From Candidatus Rokuibacteriota bacterium (GTDB taxonomy: Bacteria > Methylomirabilota > Methylomirabilia > Rokubacteriales > CSP1-6), in the NCBI GenBank assembly GCA_016200085.1, contig JACQFL010000052.1, forward strand, positions 1-64,000: a stretch of DNA of 64,000 bases, read 5' to 3'. This document shows, in pieces, positions 40,900 through 49,961 of the stretch. The notes under the pieces are model-generated. The model had not been told where the DNA came from, made no database searches, and saw only the letters and a program-made list of their open reading frames with translations. A program made the position numbers and the translations under genes. The number at the start of each line of letters is the position of its first letter. The first letter of the stretch is position 1.

Positions 40900-41851
40900 G
40901 CCGCGCCTCCTCCGTTCCCCGTCGCTGCTCGATCGTCAATGCCACCTCCGCCGGTCCGCCGGCGCGCTCGACGTCGATCCACGTGACGTCGGGCTCGCGC
41001 TGGAACCAGGTCCACTGTCGCTTCGCGTATCGTACCGTGTCCCGCTGCATCAGGCGGAGAGCCTCGTCGCGCTCGAGCCCGCCCGCGATCACCCGGACGA
41101 ACTCGCGATAGCCGATGCCGTGCAACGCCGGGAGATCGGCGCCATGGCCGCGTGCGAGGAGGGCGCGCACCTCGTCTTCCAGCCCTGCCGCGACCATCGC
41201 GGCGGCGCGGCCGTGCAGGCGGCGCGCCAGCGCCCGGCGGTCCATCGTCAGGCCGACGTACGTCACCGCGTAGTCCGCGACGCGCCCTTGCCATTGCCGC
41301 TCGTCCAGGGCCGGCATCCCCTGCTCCAGCCGCTCGAGCGCGCGGATCACCCGCACCGTGTCGTTCGGGTGCAGCCGCCGCGCCAGCACGGGTGACGCTG
41401 CCTGCAGGCGCGCGTGCAGCTCCGAGCGCCCTTCCCTCGCCGCGATCCCCGCCAGCTCCTCGCGGTATGCGAGATCCGCGGGCGGCGCCGGATCGAGGCC
41501 GCGCAGCAACGATCGCACGTAGAGCCCGGTGCCGCCAACGACGGCCGGGATCCGCCCGCGCCGGTGGATCTCTTCGATCGCCACGGCCGCGTCGACACGG
41601 AAGCGTGCGGCCGAGTAGCGGTCGTCCGGGTCGATCACGTCGATCAGGTGATGCGGCACCGCCGCGCGCTCCGCCGCCGTCGGCTTGCCCGTCGCGACGT
41701 CCATGCCACGGTAGACCTGGCGCGAGTCCGCGCTTACGACCTCGATCGGCAGGCGGCGGGCGAGGGCGACGGCCGCGGCGGTCTTGCCCACGCCCGTCGG
41801 GCCGACGATCACGATGAGGGGGATCGTTCGCTCCACGTCCACCGCCATCAT
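40892..41851 (-). CDS. miaA: tRNA dimethylallyltransferase MiaA
   Basis: A 319-residue enzyme adding a dimethylallyl group to A37 of tRNAs that read UNN codons. The P-loop is VGPTGVGKTAAAVALA near residue 15, followed by SADSRQVYRGMDVATGKPT and GGTGLYVRSLLRGL. The tRNA-binding C-terminal part has YAKRQWTWFQREPDVTW. Length is standard. The start is ATG 41851, next to the 87-bp repeat block. Confidence 0.95.
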   Translation of the reverse strand: MMAVDVERTIPLIVIVGPTGVGKTAAAVALARRLPIEVVSADSRQVYRGMDVATGKPTAAERAAVPHHLIDVIDPDDRYSAARFRVDAAVAIEEIHRRGRIPAVVGGTGLYVRSLLRGLDPAPPADLAYREELAGIAAREGRSELHARLQAASPVLARRLHPNDTVRVIRALERLEQGMPALDERQWQGRVADYAVTYVGLTMDRRALARRLHGRAAAMVAAGLEDEVRALLARGHGADLPALHGIGYREFVRVIAGGLERDEALRLMQRDTVRYAKRQWTWFQREPDVTWIDVERAGGPAEVALTIEQRRGTEEARRG

Positions 41852-41868
41852 CTCACCATTTCAGCTCA

Positions 41869-42075
41869 CCGCTCGGCTCGCCACGCGGCTCACCTCGCAC
41901 GATGCTTATTTCACGGCTCGCGGGCCGGCCGGCGGCCGGCCCCGTGCACCCCGCTCGGCTCGCCCCTCGACGCGGCTCACCTCGCACGATGCTTATTTCA
42001 CGGCTCGGGGGCCGGCCGGCGGCCGGCCCCTCGCACACCGCTCGGCTCGCCGCTCGACGCGGCTCACCTCGCACT
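41869..42075. repeat. 87-bp tandem repeat with internal palindromes, about 2.4 copies
   Basis: Units begin at 41869 (82 bp, lacking 5 bases), 41951 (87 bp) and 42038 (partial, running into the end of mutL). The shared core GCGGCTCACCTCGCAC recurs at 41885, 41972 and 42059, exactly 87 bp apart. Each of the two full copies carries GGGCCGGCC-GGC-GGCCGGCCC, a perfect 9-bp stem with a three-base loop. It lies in the only sizeable gap (about 220 bp) between miaA and mutL. It could act as a transcription barrier or a REP-like element. No T-run follows the hairpins. Confidence 0.8.
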
Positions 42076-43777
42076 ACCATGTCCTTCTCAGCTCGCGGCG
42101 GATGTCGCCGAGCGAGATGCGACTGACGGTGGGGCGGCCGTGGGGGCAGAAGTAGGGCGCGGCGGTGGCGGCGAGGTCGGCAACGATGCGCTCCATCTCT
42201 TCGGCCTCGAGCGGGGTGTTGGCCTTGATGGCGGCGTGGCAGGCCACGAACGACAGCACGCGGTCCAGGATGGGCTCGCCGGGCTTCGGGCCGGCAAGCT
42301 CTTCGACAGCGGCCTCGACGAGGCGCTTGGGCTGATCGCCCTTCAGCACGGTTGGCACCGCGCGCAGGACCACCTGGCGGCCGCCGAACCCCTCGAAGGC
42401 GAAGCCCAGCCGCTCGAGCGGCTCGCGGAAGCGCTCGAGCAGCGCGAGGCCCGCGGGCTCGAGCTCGACGGCCTCGGGAAACAGCAGCGTCTGCGACGGG
42501 GCCCGCCCCTCCTCGGCATCGGCCTTGAGGCGCTCGAAGATCACCCGCTCGTGGGCGGCGTGCTGGTCGAGGAAGAACACCTCGCGCTCGGACGAGGTCA
42601 CGATGATGGTCTCCTGCACCTGACCGAGCACCCGCCCGAACTCGGCCCGGCCGTACGGCGCCGCGGCTTCGGCCCAGAGGACTGCCTGGCCGACCAACCC
42701 CGGCGCCGGAGCGCTGCTGATGGCGTCGGCGGCCCCGTCGGGCGGAAGCGCCGGGGTCGTGGCCACCCGGGGCACGACGCCCTGACGGCGGAGCGTCTCG
42801 CCCAGGGCGGTGACGAGCATCTCGTGGACGAGCCGGGGATGGCGGAACCGCACCCAGGCCTTCGTCGGGTGCACGTTGGCGTCGACGTCCGCGAACGGCA
42901 GGGTGACGGTGAGAGCGACCATCGGAAAGCGGTCGCGCGGAAGCAGCGGACGGTACGCTTCGAGGACGGCCTGGAGCAGCGCCGGGTCGCGCACGGGCCG
43001 CCCGTTGACGATCACGATGATGTCGTCGCGGCTGCCCCGCGTCAGGTCGGGCGGGCTCGCCAGCCCCCGCACGACGACGCCGTGCTCGGCGCGCTCGACC
43101 GCCAGCAGCCGCTCGGCGAGCGGATAGCCCCACAGCGCACCGACCCGGCCTCGCAGATCGGCCGCCGCCGGCGCGGTGAGGACGGGCCGGGCGTTGTTGG
43201 TGACACGCAGCTGGACCCCGGGATGGGCGAGCGCGAGGTGCCCGAGCGCCCGCAGGCTGGCGGCCAGCTCCGCCGCGGGCGACTTGAGGAACTTCAGTCG
43301 CGCCGGCGTGTTGAAGAACAGGTCGCTGACCTCGATGCTGGTCCCCGCGTCCGCGGGCACGGTGAGCCGCTGGTCGAGGGCCCCGCCGGCGCCGGTCAGG
43401 CGCATGCCCGCCGCCGCCTCGCGGGCCCGGCTCGTGATGGTGAAGCGCGACACCGCGCAGATCGCGGGCAGCGCCTCGCCCCGGAAGCCGAGCGTCGCGA
43501 TGGCGTCCAGGTCGGCCTCGACCGCGAGCTTCGAGGTGGCGTGCCGCTCGAGGGCGAGGACGAGCTCGGCCGGGCTCATGCCGATCCCGTCGTCGACGAC
43601 GCGGATCAGCGTGCCGCCGCCGTCACGAAGATCGACGGCGATGGCGCGCGCCGCGGCGTCCAGCGCGTTCTCGACCAGCTCCTTGACCGCCGAGGCCGGC
43701 CGCTCGACGACCTCGCCGGCGGCGATCTTGTTGATGAGGAGATCGGGCAGGCGACGGATCCGGGAGATGCTGCTCAT
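42074..43777 (-). CDS. mutL: DNA mismatch repair protein MutL (endonuclease type)
   Basis: A 567-residue MutL. The GHKL ATPase motifs are present: NKIAAGEVVERPASAVKELV, VDDGIGM and RHATSK, then GFRGEAL. The C-terminal domain has D404-Q-H-A-x2-E-x4-E415 (DQHAAHERVIFE), the metal-binding endonuclease motif missing from E. coli MutL, plus ACHAAIKA and CPHGRPT. The cell therefore probably nicks DNA with MutL itself rather than with MutH. The start ATG 43777 overlaps the mutS stop (ATGA). The last bases lie in the 87-bp repeat. Confidence 0.95.
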   Translation of the reverse strand: MSSISRIRRLPDLLINKIAAGEVVERPASAVKELVENALDAAARAIAVDLRDGGGTLIRVVDDGIGMSPAELVLALERHATSKLAVEADLDAIATLGFRGEALPAICAVSRFTITSRAREAAAGMRLTGAGGALDQRLTVPADAGTSIEVSDLFFNTPARLKFLKSPAAELAASLRALGHLALAHPGVQLRVTNNARPVLTAPAAADLRGRVGALWGYPLAERLLAVERAEHGVVVRGLASPPDLTRGSRDDIIVIVNGRPVRDPALLQAVLEAYRPLLPRDRFPMVALTVTLPFADVDANVHPTKAWVRFRHPRLVHEMLVTALGETLRRQGVVPRVATTPALPPDGAADAISSAPAPGLVGQAVLWAEAAAPYGRAEFGRVLGQVQETIIVTSSEREVFFLDQHAAHERVIFERLKADAEEGRAPSQTLLFPEAVELEPAGLALLERFREPLERLGFAFEGFGGRQVVLRAVPTVLKGDQPKRLVEAAVEELAGPKPGEPILDRVLSFVACHAAIKANTPLEAEEMERIVADLAATAAPYFCPHGRPTVSRISLGDIRRELRRTW

Positions 43778-46332
43778 GGCTTCAGGCGTTGTTGCCACTT
43801 GGCGAGGAGATTGAGCGCCTCGATAGGGGTGACGTGGGCGAGATCGAGGGCCGCGAGCTCCGCGGCGAGCGGCTCCGGCGCCGGAGGGGCGAAGAGTCCG
43901 AGCTGGGCGGCGTCACGCGCATCCGCGCTGCGCTGGCCCGTCGTCTCCATCTCGGCCAGCAGGGTGCGGGCACGCGCGATCACGGCCGCCGGCAGCCCCG
44001 CCAGCCGCGCGACCTGGATGCCGTAGCTGCGGTCGGTGCCCCCCGGGCGCACCTTGTGCAGGAAGATGATCTCGTCGTTCCACTCCCGCACCGCGACCGA
44101 GAAGTTGCGGATGCCCGACAGGCGCTGGGCCAGCGCGGTCAGCTCGTGGAAGTGGGTGGCGAAGAGCACCTTCGCCCCGGGGGCGCGGTCGTGCAGCGCC
44201 TCGACGACCGCCGCCGCGATGGCCTGGCCGTCGAAGGTCGAGGTGCCGCGCCCGACCTCGTCGAGGAGCACCAGGCTGCGGGGCGTCACGTTGTTGAGGA
44301 TGTTGGCCGTCTCGACCATCTCGACGAGGAACGTGCTCTGCCCGCGGCCGAGATTGTCCTGGGCGCCCACCCGGGTGAACAGCCGGTCGACGACGCCGAT
44401 GCGCGCCTCGCGCGCCGGCACCCACGCCCCGATCTGGGCGAGGATCACGATGTGGCCGGTCTGGCGCAGGTAGACGGATTTGCCCGACATGTTGGGCCCG
44501 GTGAGGATGACGATCCGCGCCTCGGCGTCGAGCGCGAGATCGTTGGGCGTCACCACCTCCCCCGCCCGCGCCTCCAGGACGGGGTGACGTCCGTCGACGA
44601 TCAGCAGCTCGCTTCCCGTGTGGACCACCGGGCGCACGTGCCCGCGCAGGTGGGCGACCTCCGCCAGCGCGGCCACGACGTCCAGGCGGGCGATGGCGCG
44701 CGCGGTCGCGAGCAGCTCGGGCGCGCGCGCGGCGACCTGACGGCGGATCTCCTCGAAGAGCTCGTACTCGAGCCGGCGCCGGCGCTCGTCCGCGCCCAGC
44801 ACCTTCGACTCGTACTCCTTGAGCTCGCCCGTCACGAAGCGCTCGGCGTTGGTGAGGGTCTGCCGCCGCTCGTACTCCGGCGGCACGCGCCCGGCCTGGG
44901 CGTGCGAGACCTCGATCCCGTAGCCGAAGACCCGGTTGAACCTTACCCGGAGGCTCGACAGCCCGGTGCGCGCGCGCTCCCGCTCCTCGAGCCCCGCGAT
45001 CCACTGCCGCGCCGCGCGCGCGTCGGTGGCGATGGCGGCCAGCGCCGGGCTCCACGACTCGCGGATGAGCCCGCCGTCGTGCAGGGTGAGCGGCGGCTCG
45101 TCGACCAGCGCCTCGCGCAGCAGGGTCTCCAGCGCGTCGAGCGGCGCCAGGTCAGCCCGCACGGCGGCGATCACGGTGCCGCCCAGCCCGGCCACGCTCT
45201 CGCGCAGCTCGTCGAGCGGGGTCAGGCAGGCCCGCAGGCCCACGAGGTCACGCGCGTGGGCAACGCCCAGCGTCGCGCGGCTGGCCAGGCGCTCGAGGTC
45301 GCCGATCCGGCCCAGGCGCACGCGGATGGCGGCGCGCACGGCGGGAGTGTCCACCAGGGCGCCGATGGCATCCTGGCGCTCGCCGATCGCCTCGGGCTCG
45401 ACGAGCGGCCGCAGCAGCCACTGGCGCAACAGCCGTGCCCCCATCGGCGTGGTGGTGGCATCGAGGACGGCGAAGAGGCTGGCGCGCGCGTCGCCCGCGC
45501 GGGATTCGAGCAGCTCGAGGGTCTCCACCGCCGTCGCGTCCAGGCCCATGACCCCGGTCGATGCCAGGCGCTGCAGCCGGGTCAGGTGGCCGAGGGCGTC
45601 GCCCTGCGTCGCCCGGGCGTAACCGAGCGCGGCGGCGGCCGCGCCGAGGCCGAGCGTCATGTCGGCCACCCCGAACGGCTCGAGCGACGGCACACCGAAG
45701 TGCGACCGCAGATCATCGATGGCGTGCTTCGGCGCGAAGGCGGCGGGATCGCAGTACGTCAGCGTGGCGCCGGTGTCGGCGAGGCACGCGAGCACGTCGG
45801 GGCGCTCGCGCATGCTCTCGGGCAGCAGCACCTCGGCCGGGCGACGCAGCAGCGCCGCGGCCAGCACGCGCTCCTCACCCGGGCCATCCTCGCCGGCCCA
45901 GAACTCGCCGGTCGAGACGTCGAGCAAGGCGACGCCGGTGCCCTCGCGGCCGCGGGCGAGGGCGAGCAGGAAGTTGTTGGCGCCCCCGCGCAGGTACGCG
46001 GTGTCGGTGACGGTGCCCGGGGTGATCACCCGGACCACGTCCCGGCGCAGGAGCTTCCTCCCGCGGCCCGGCGCCTCCATCTGCTCGCAGATGGCGACCT
46101 TGCGGCCGGCCTGGATCAGGCGGCCGACGTACGTCTCGACCGCGTGGTGGGGGATGCCGGCCATCGGCACGCCCTGGCGCGCCGTCAGCGTGATCGACAG
46201 CCGCCGCGCGCCCTCCTCGGCGTCGTCGCTGAACAGCTCGTAGAAATCGCCGAGCCGGAAGAGCAGCAGGTGATCGGGAAAGCGCGATTTCACCTCCCGG
46301 TACTGCTGCATCATCGGCGTTGCCTCAGTCAC
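43774..46332 (-). CDS. mutS: DNA mismatch repair protein MutS
   Basis: An 852-residue mismatch sensor. The N-terminal mismatch-recognition motif F-x-E is in FRLGDFYELF. The connector, lever and clamp regions follow. The ABC ATPase has Walker A TGPNMSGKSVYLRQ and Walker B LVLLDEVGRGTSTFDG. The start GTG 46332 overlaps the HIT gene stop by eight bases. The gene is translationally coupled to mutL, so sensor and nuclease come from one transcript. Confidence 0.96.
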   Translation of the reverse strand: MTEATPMMQQYREVKSRFPDHLLLFRLGDFYELFSDDAEEGARRLSITLTARQGVPMAGIPHHAVETYVGRLIQAGRKVAICEQMEAPGRGRKLLRRDVVRVITPGTVTDTAYLRGGANNFLLALARGREGTGVALLDVSTGEFWAGEDGPGEERVLAAALLRRPAEVLLPESMRERPDVLACLADTGATLTYCDPAAFAPKHAIDDLRSHFGVPSLEPFGVADMTLGLGAAAAALGYARATQGDALGHLTRLQRLASTGVMGLDATAVETLELLESRAGDARASLFAVLDATTTPMGARLLRQWLLRPLVEPEAIGERQDAIGALVDTPAVRAAIRVRLGRIGDLERLASRATLGVAHARDLVGLRACLTPLDELRESVAGLGGTVIAAVRADLAPLDALETLLREALVDEPPLTLHDGGLIRESWSPALAAIATDARAARQWIAGLEERERARTGLSSLRVRFNRVFGYGIEVSHAQAGRVPPEYERRQTLTNAERFVTGELKEYESKVLGADERRRRLEYELFEEIRRQVAARAPELLATARAIARLDVVAALAEVAHLRGHVRPVVHTGSELLIVDGRHPVLEARAGEVVTPNDLALDAEARIVILTGPNMSGKSVYLRQTGHIVILAQIGAWVPAREARIGVVDRLFTRVGAQDNLGRGQSTFLVEMVETANILNNVTPRSLVLLDEVGRGTSTFDGQAIAAAVVEALHDRAPGAKVLFATHFHELTALAQRLSGIRNFSVAVREWNDEIIFLHKVRPGGTDRSYGIQVARLAGLPAAVIARARTLLAEMETTGQRSADARDAAQLGLFAPPAPEPLAAELAALDLAHVTPIEALNLLAKWQQRLKP

Positions 46333-46825
46333 CCGGCGCCTCGCGCAGGCGCGCCCACGTGACCTCGAGCGCCTCCGGCAGCACGCGCACCTCGCCCAGG
46401 ACGGGCATGAAGTTGCAATCACCGGCCCAGCGCGGAACGACGTGCACGTGCAGGTGTCCCTCGATCCCGGCCCCGGCCGCCCGGCCCTGGTTGATCCCGA
46501 TGTTGAAGCCGTCGGGCCGGTAGACGCGGCCCAGCATGCGCGTCGCGTCGCCCGTCAGCGCCATGGTATCGGCCAGCTCGTCACGGGTCGCCTCGGCGAG
46601 GCTCGAGACGTGACGGTTGACCACCGCCATCAGGTGGCCCGAGGTGTAGGGATAGCGGTTCAGGATCAGGTACGCACGCTCGCCGCGGCGCAACACGAGG
46701 TGCTCACGATCGTGCGCGGGGGAGGCGGCGAGGGCCGTGCAGAAGATGCAACCGGTAGCCACGGGGATCGCGTCGGACGCGCCAGCCACGTAGGCCATCC
46801 GCCAGGGCGCCCAGAGGCGATTCAC
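46325..46825 (-). CDS. HIT-family nucleotide hydrolase/phosphorylase
   Basis: A 166-residue HIT protein. The catalytic histidine triad is GHLHVHVVPRW. A possible metal site is formed by C26 and C29 (GCIFC), as in Ap4A phosphorylase-like actinobacterial members. Family enzymes cleave diadenosine polyphosphates or nucleotidyl conjugates. The start is ATG 46825, just after ihfB. It is co-transcribed with mutS. Confidence 0.9.
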   Translation of the reverse strand: MNRLWAPWRMAYVAGASDAIPVATGCIFCTALAASPAHDREHLVLRRGERAYLILNRYPYTSGHLMAVVNRHVSSLAEATRDELADTMALTGDATRMLGRVYRPDGFNIGINQGRAAGAGIEGHLHVHVVPRWAGDCNFMPVLGEVRVLPEALEVTWARLREAPGD

Positions 46826-46841
46826 GCCGCCGGGGTGGCCC

Positions 46842-47117
46842 TCACGCGTTCACGAGCTCGCGCAGTCGCTTGCCGACCTTGAAGAAGGGCACGCGCTTGT
46901 CGGGGACGTCGACGCTGCTGCCGGTCTTGGGGTTGCGGCCCTTGCGCGAGTTGCGCCGGCGTATGCGGAAGCTCCCGAATCCCCGCAGCTCCACCTTGTC
47001 GCCCTTGGCCAGAGCGTCGGTGATGTTGTCGAAGATCGTGTTGACGATGGTCTCGGTCTCCTTCTTGGTCAGGTTGGAGATCTTGGAGACCTCGTCGATC
47101 AGCTCCGCTTTGGTCAT
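46842..47117 (-). CDS. ihfB: HU/IHF-family DNA-binding protein (IHF beta type)
   Basis: A 91-residue nucleoid protein. Its helices (TKAELIDEVSKISNLTKKE, TIVNTIFDNITDALAKGDK) are followed by the DNA ribbon VELRGFGSFRIRRRNSRKGRNPKTGSSV with the intercalating proline. It starts at ATG 47117 behind AAGGGAG. Position near sppA and rpsA is the classical ihfB locus. It has its own predicted promoter. Confidence 0.92.
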   Translation of the reverse strand: MTKAELIDEVSKISNLTKKETETIVNTIFDNITDALAKGDKVELRGFGSFRIRRRNSRKGRNPKTGSSVDVPDKRVPFFKVGKRLRELVNA

Positions 47118-47161
47118 CGTCGTCGGCTCCCTTGTCCCCGTCCCTGGCAAGGACAGCCCAA

Positions 47162-47191
47162 ACGCTAGCACGCGACTCCTGAGAATGTCAA
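47162..47191 (-). promoter_or_regulatory. Predicted sigma-70 promoter of ihfB
   Basis: On the minus strand a perfect -35 TTGACA (47186-47191) is followed after 18 bases by TAGCGT (47162-47167) as -10. Transcription would start near 47155 and leave a leader of roughly 38 bases before ATG 47117. The -10 matches consensus only in part. Confidence 0.6.
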
Positions 47192-47334
47192 CCGGCGCGG
47201 GTAGTTAGAGAACATCGTCGGGTCACGGCCGGCGCCGTTGCTCCGGGCGATGGGCCGCACGACGCCCGCCCGGACGGGGAGTTCACGGCCGAAGGCTCAC
47301 ACGGGGGTCGAGAGTATCGCTGGAACATGCCGAT

Positions 47335-48228
47335 TCAATCCATGAGATACAGCGGCTTCTTGAACACCGGCAGCGGCAACGCCGGTGCCAGCACGGAGGC
47401 CGGGCCGAGCCCGAGCCGGTTTTGCAGGAGGTCGGAGAGCGAGAAGCGTTTCCGCGGCTGGATGACCCGCGGCGGCACGGGGAGGCCGGCCAGCTGGGCA
47501 GCCTGGTTCACGGCGTCCTCGAGCCCGCCGAGCGCGTCGACCATGCGGAGATCCTTGGCCTGGCTGCCCGAGACGATCCGGCCGTCGGAGAACTGAAGCA
47601 CGGTGCCGCGGTCGAGCTTGCGCCCTTCCGCCACCGCCGTGATGAACTGCGCGTGGACGTCGTCGAGCATGGCCTGCAGGACGCGCCGCTCCTCCGGGGT
47701 CATCGCGCGCGCGAAGTTGCCGACGTCCTTGAACTGTCCGGCCTTCACCACCACGTAATCGACGCCGACCTTCTTGAGCAGCACCTCGACGTTGGCGGTC
47801 TGCATGATGACGCCGATCGAGCCCGTCAAGGTGCCGGGGTTCGCCCAGATGCGGTCCGCCGCCACGGCGACGTAGTAGCCGCCGGACGCGGCCACCGCGC
47901 CGAGCGAGGCGACCACGGGCTTGCCCGCGGCGCGGATCCGCCGGAGAGCCTGATGCAGCTCCTGGGTGGGCCCGACCACCCCGCCGGGGCTGTCGATCCG
48001 CACCACCACCGCGCGCACCATGGCATTGTCACGGTAGCCGCGGAGCTCGCGGACGAGGTCGTCGACGTCCAGGATGGCGCCCTCGATCTGGACGATCGCC
48101 ACCCGCGGGCCAAACCCCAGCCCGTCGCCGCCTCCGCGCGCCAGCGAGGCCCCCGTCGCGACGAAGAGCCCCACCACCGCGAGATAGACGAGGAGGGTGA
48201 GGCCGACGACGGCGAGCCGCCGGCCCAT
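47335..48228 (-). CDS. sppA: Signal peptide peptidase SppA
   Basis: A 297-residue S49-family protease with an N-terminal membrane helix (LAVVGLTLLVYLAVVGLFVA). The catalytic serine is in AAVAASGGYYVAVAAD, and the general-base lysine is in the VVKAGQFKDVG region typical of the short, 36-kDa type. It degrades cleaved signal peptides in the membrane. It starts at ATG 48228, 8 bases after rpsA, and precedes ihfB by about 220 bp. Confidence 0.92.
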   Translation of the reverse strand: MGRRLAVVGLTLLVYLAVVGLFVATGASLARGGGDGLGFGPRVAIVQIEGAILDVDDLVRELRGYRDNAMVRAVVVRIDSPGGVVGPTQELHQALRRIRAAGKPVVASLGAVAASGGYYVAVAADRIWANPGTLTGSIGVIMQTANVEVLLKKVGVDYVVVKAGQFKDVGNFARAMTPEERRVLQAMLDDVHAQFITAVAEGRKLDRGTVLQFSDGRIVSGSQAKDLRMVDALGGLEDAVNQAAQLAGLPVPPRVIQPRKRFSLSDLLQNRLGLGPASVLAPALPLPVFKKPLYLMD

Positions 48229-48236
48229 GCTAGCGC

Positions 48237-49961
48237 CTACTCCTCTTCCTCGTAGTCGTAGTCACCGCCCCGCTGCTTGCCCTTGCGGCGACGGCCGCCG
48301 CCGCCACCGCCCGGGGCCTCGGCGCCGTAGTCCACCGCGTGGGCCAGCTCCTTGAGGCTGAGGCCGATGCGGCGCTCGTTGGAGTCGACCCGGATGACGA
48401 GCAGCGTGAGCTCGTCGCCCACGCTCACCAGCTCGTCGGGGCGGCTGATCGGCCGGTTCGACATCTGCGAGATGTGCAGCAGGCCGTCCACGCCCGGCTC
48501 CAGCTCGACGAACGCGCCGAAGTCGGTCAGGCGCACCACCCGGCCGGTCACGCGCGAGCCCATCGGGTAGCGCTGCGCCACCGTGGCCCACGGGTCGGGC
48601 TGGATCTGCTTGAGGCCGAGCGAGATCCGCTTGTTGTCCTTGTCGATGTTGAGGATCTGGGTCTCGATGTCCTGCCCCTTCTTGAGCACCTCGGAGGGGT
48701 GCCCGACGCTGCGCGTCCAGGACATGTCGGAGATGTGCAGCAGCCCGTCGACCCCCGGCTCCAGCTCGACGAACGCGCCGAAGTCGGTGAGGTTGCGGAC
48801 CCGGCCGGCCACGCGCTGGCCCGGGACGTAACGCTCGTCGATGGTCGCCCACGGGTCGGGCTCGGCCTGCTTCATGCCGAGCGAGATCCGCTTGGCGCCC
48901 TTGTTGACCTCGAGCACGATCACCTCGACCTCGTCGCCCTGGTTCACGAGCTTGGAAGGATGGCGCACCCGGCGGGTCCACGACATCTCCGAGACGTGCA
49001 CCAGGCCCTCGACCCCGGGCTCGAGCTCGATGAAGGCGCCGTAGTTGGTGAGGCTCACCACCTTGCCCTGGGCCCGCGTGCCGACCCGGTACTTCTCCTC
49101 GACGTGCTCCCACGGGTCCGACGACTTCTGCTTGAAGCCGAGCGAGACGCGGCCGGTCTCCCGGTCGAAGTGCAGGACGATGACTTCGACCTGATCCCCG
49201 ACCTGGAACATCTCCGCGGGATGGCCGACCCGGCCCCAGCTCATGTCGGTGACGTGCAGCAGGCCGTCGATGCCGCCGAGGTCGATGAAGGCGCCGTAGT
49301 CGGTGATGTTCTTGACCGTCCCGGTCAGGATCATGCCCTCGTGCAGGACCTCGAGGGTGTGCTTCTTCTTCTCCTCGCGCTCCTCCTCGAGGACCGCGCG
49401 GCGAGAGAGCACCACGTTGCCGCGACGCCGGTTGAGCTTGATCACCTTGGCGCGGATCGTCTGGCCCATGAGCAAGGCCAGGTTCTTGACCGGGCGGAGA
49501 TCGACCTGGGAGCCGGGCAGGAAGGCCTTGACCCCGACGTCGATGGCGAGCCCGCCCTTGACCACCTCGACGACCCGCCCCTCCACGGGGCGGTTCTGCT
49601 CGAAGGCGCGTGTGATCACGTCCCAGACCCGGATCTTGTCGGCCTTGTCCTTCGACAGGACGATCAGGCCCTCGGAGTCCTCCTTGGCCTCGAGGTAGAC
49701 GTCGATCTCCTCGCCGACCTTGGGCACGCTCCCGCTGCGGTGGAACTCCTCGATCGGGATCGAGCCCTCGCTCTTGTAGCCGACGTCGACGAGGACCTCG
49801 CTCGAGCTGACGTGGACCACGCGGCCGCGAACGACCTCGCCCTCCTCGAACTCGCTGAGGACCTCCTTGTCGTACCAGTCCTCCATCCGCTCCTCGGTCA
49901 CCCCTTCGTCGCCCTCCTTTCGAGGTGTGCCGAGAGTGCTGCGCGGTTCATCCTTCTCCAT
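48237..49961 (-). CDS. rpsA: 30S ribosomal protein S1
   Basis: A 574-residue S1 with six S1 repeats. The last four are very regular (GLLHVTDMSWGR, GLVHVSEMSWTR, GLLHISDMSWTR, GLLHISQMSNRP). The C-terminal tail is glycine-arginine-rich and then acidic (YDYEEEE). I start at ATG 49961 because GGAGGAA sits nine bases upstream; an ATG at 49979 lacks a site. It binds mRNA leaders and brings them to the 30S subunit. It ends the cmk-plsC-rpsA group, the usual cmk-rpsA neighbourhood. Confidence 0.95.
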   Translation of the reverse strand: MEKDEPRSTLGTPRKEGDEGVTEERMEDWYDKEVLSEFEEGEVVRGRVVHVSSSEVLVDVGYKSEGSIPIEEFHRSGSVPKVGEEIDVYLEAKEDSEGLIVLSKDKADKIRVWDVITRAFEQNRPVEGRVVEVVKGGLAIDVGVKAFLPGSQVDLRPVKNLALLMGQTIRAKVIKLNRRRGNVVLSRRAVLEEEREEKKKHTLEVLHEGMILTGTVKNITDYGAFIDLGGIDGLLHVTDMSWGRVGHPAEMFQVGDQVEVIVLHFDRETGRVSLGFKQKSSDPWEHVEEKYRVGTRAQGKVVSLTNYGAFIELEPGVEGLVHVSEMSWTRRVRHPSKLVNQGDEVEVIVLEVNKGAKRISLGMKQAEPDPWATIDERYVPGQRVAGRVRNLTDFGAFVELEPGVDGLLHISDMSWTRSVGHPSEVLKKGQDIETQILNIDKDNKRISLGLKQIQPDPWATVAQRYPMGSRVTGRVVRLTDFGAFVELEPGVDGLLHISQMSNRPISRPDELVSVGDELTLLVIRVDSNERRIGLSLKELAHAVDYGAEAPGGGGGGRRRKGKQRGGDYDYEEEE

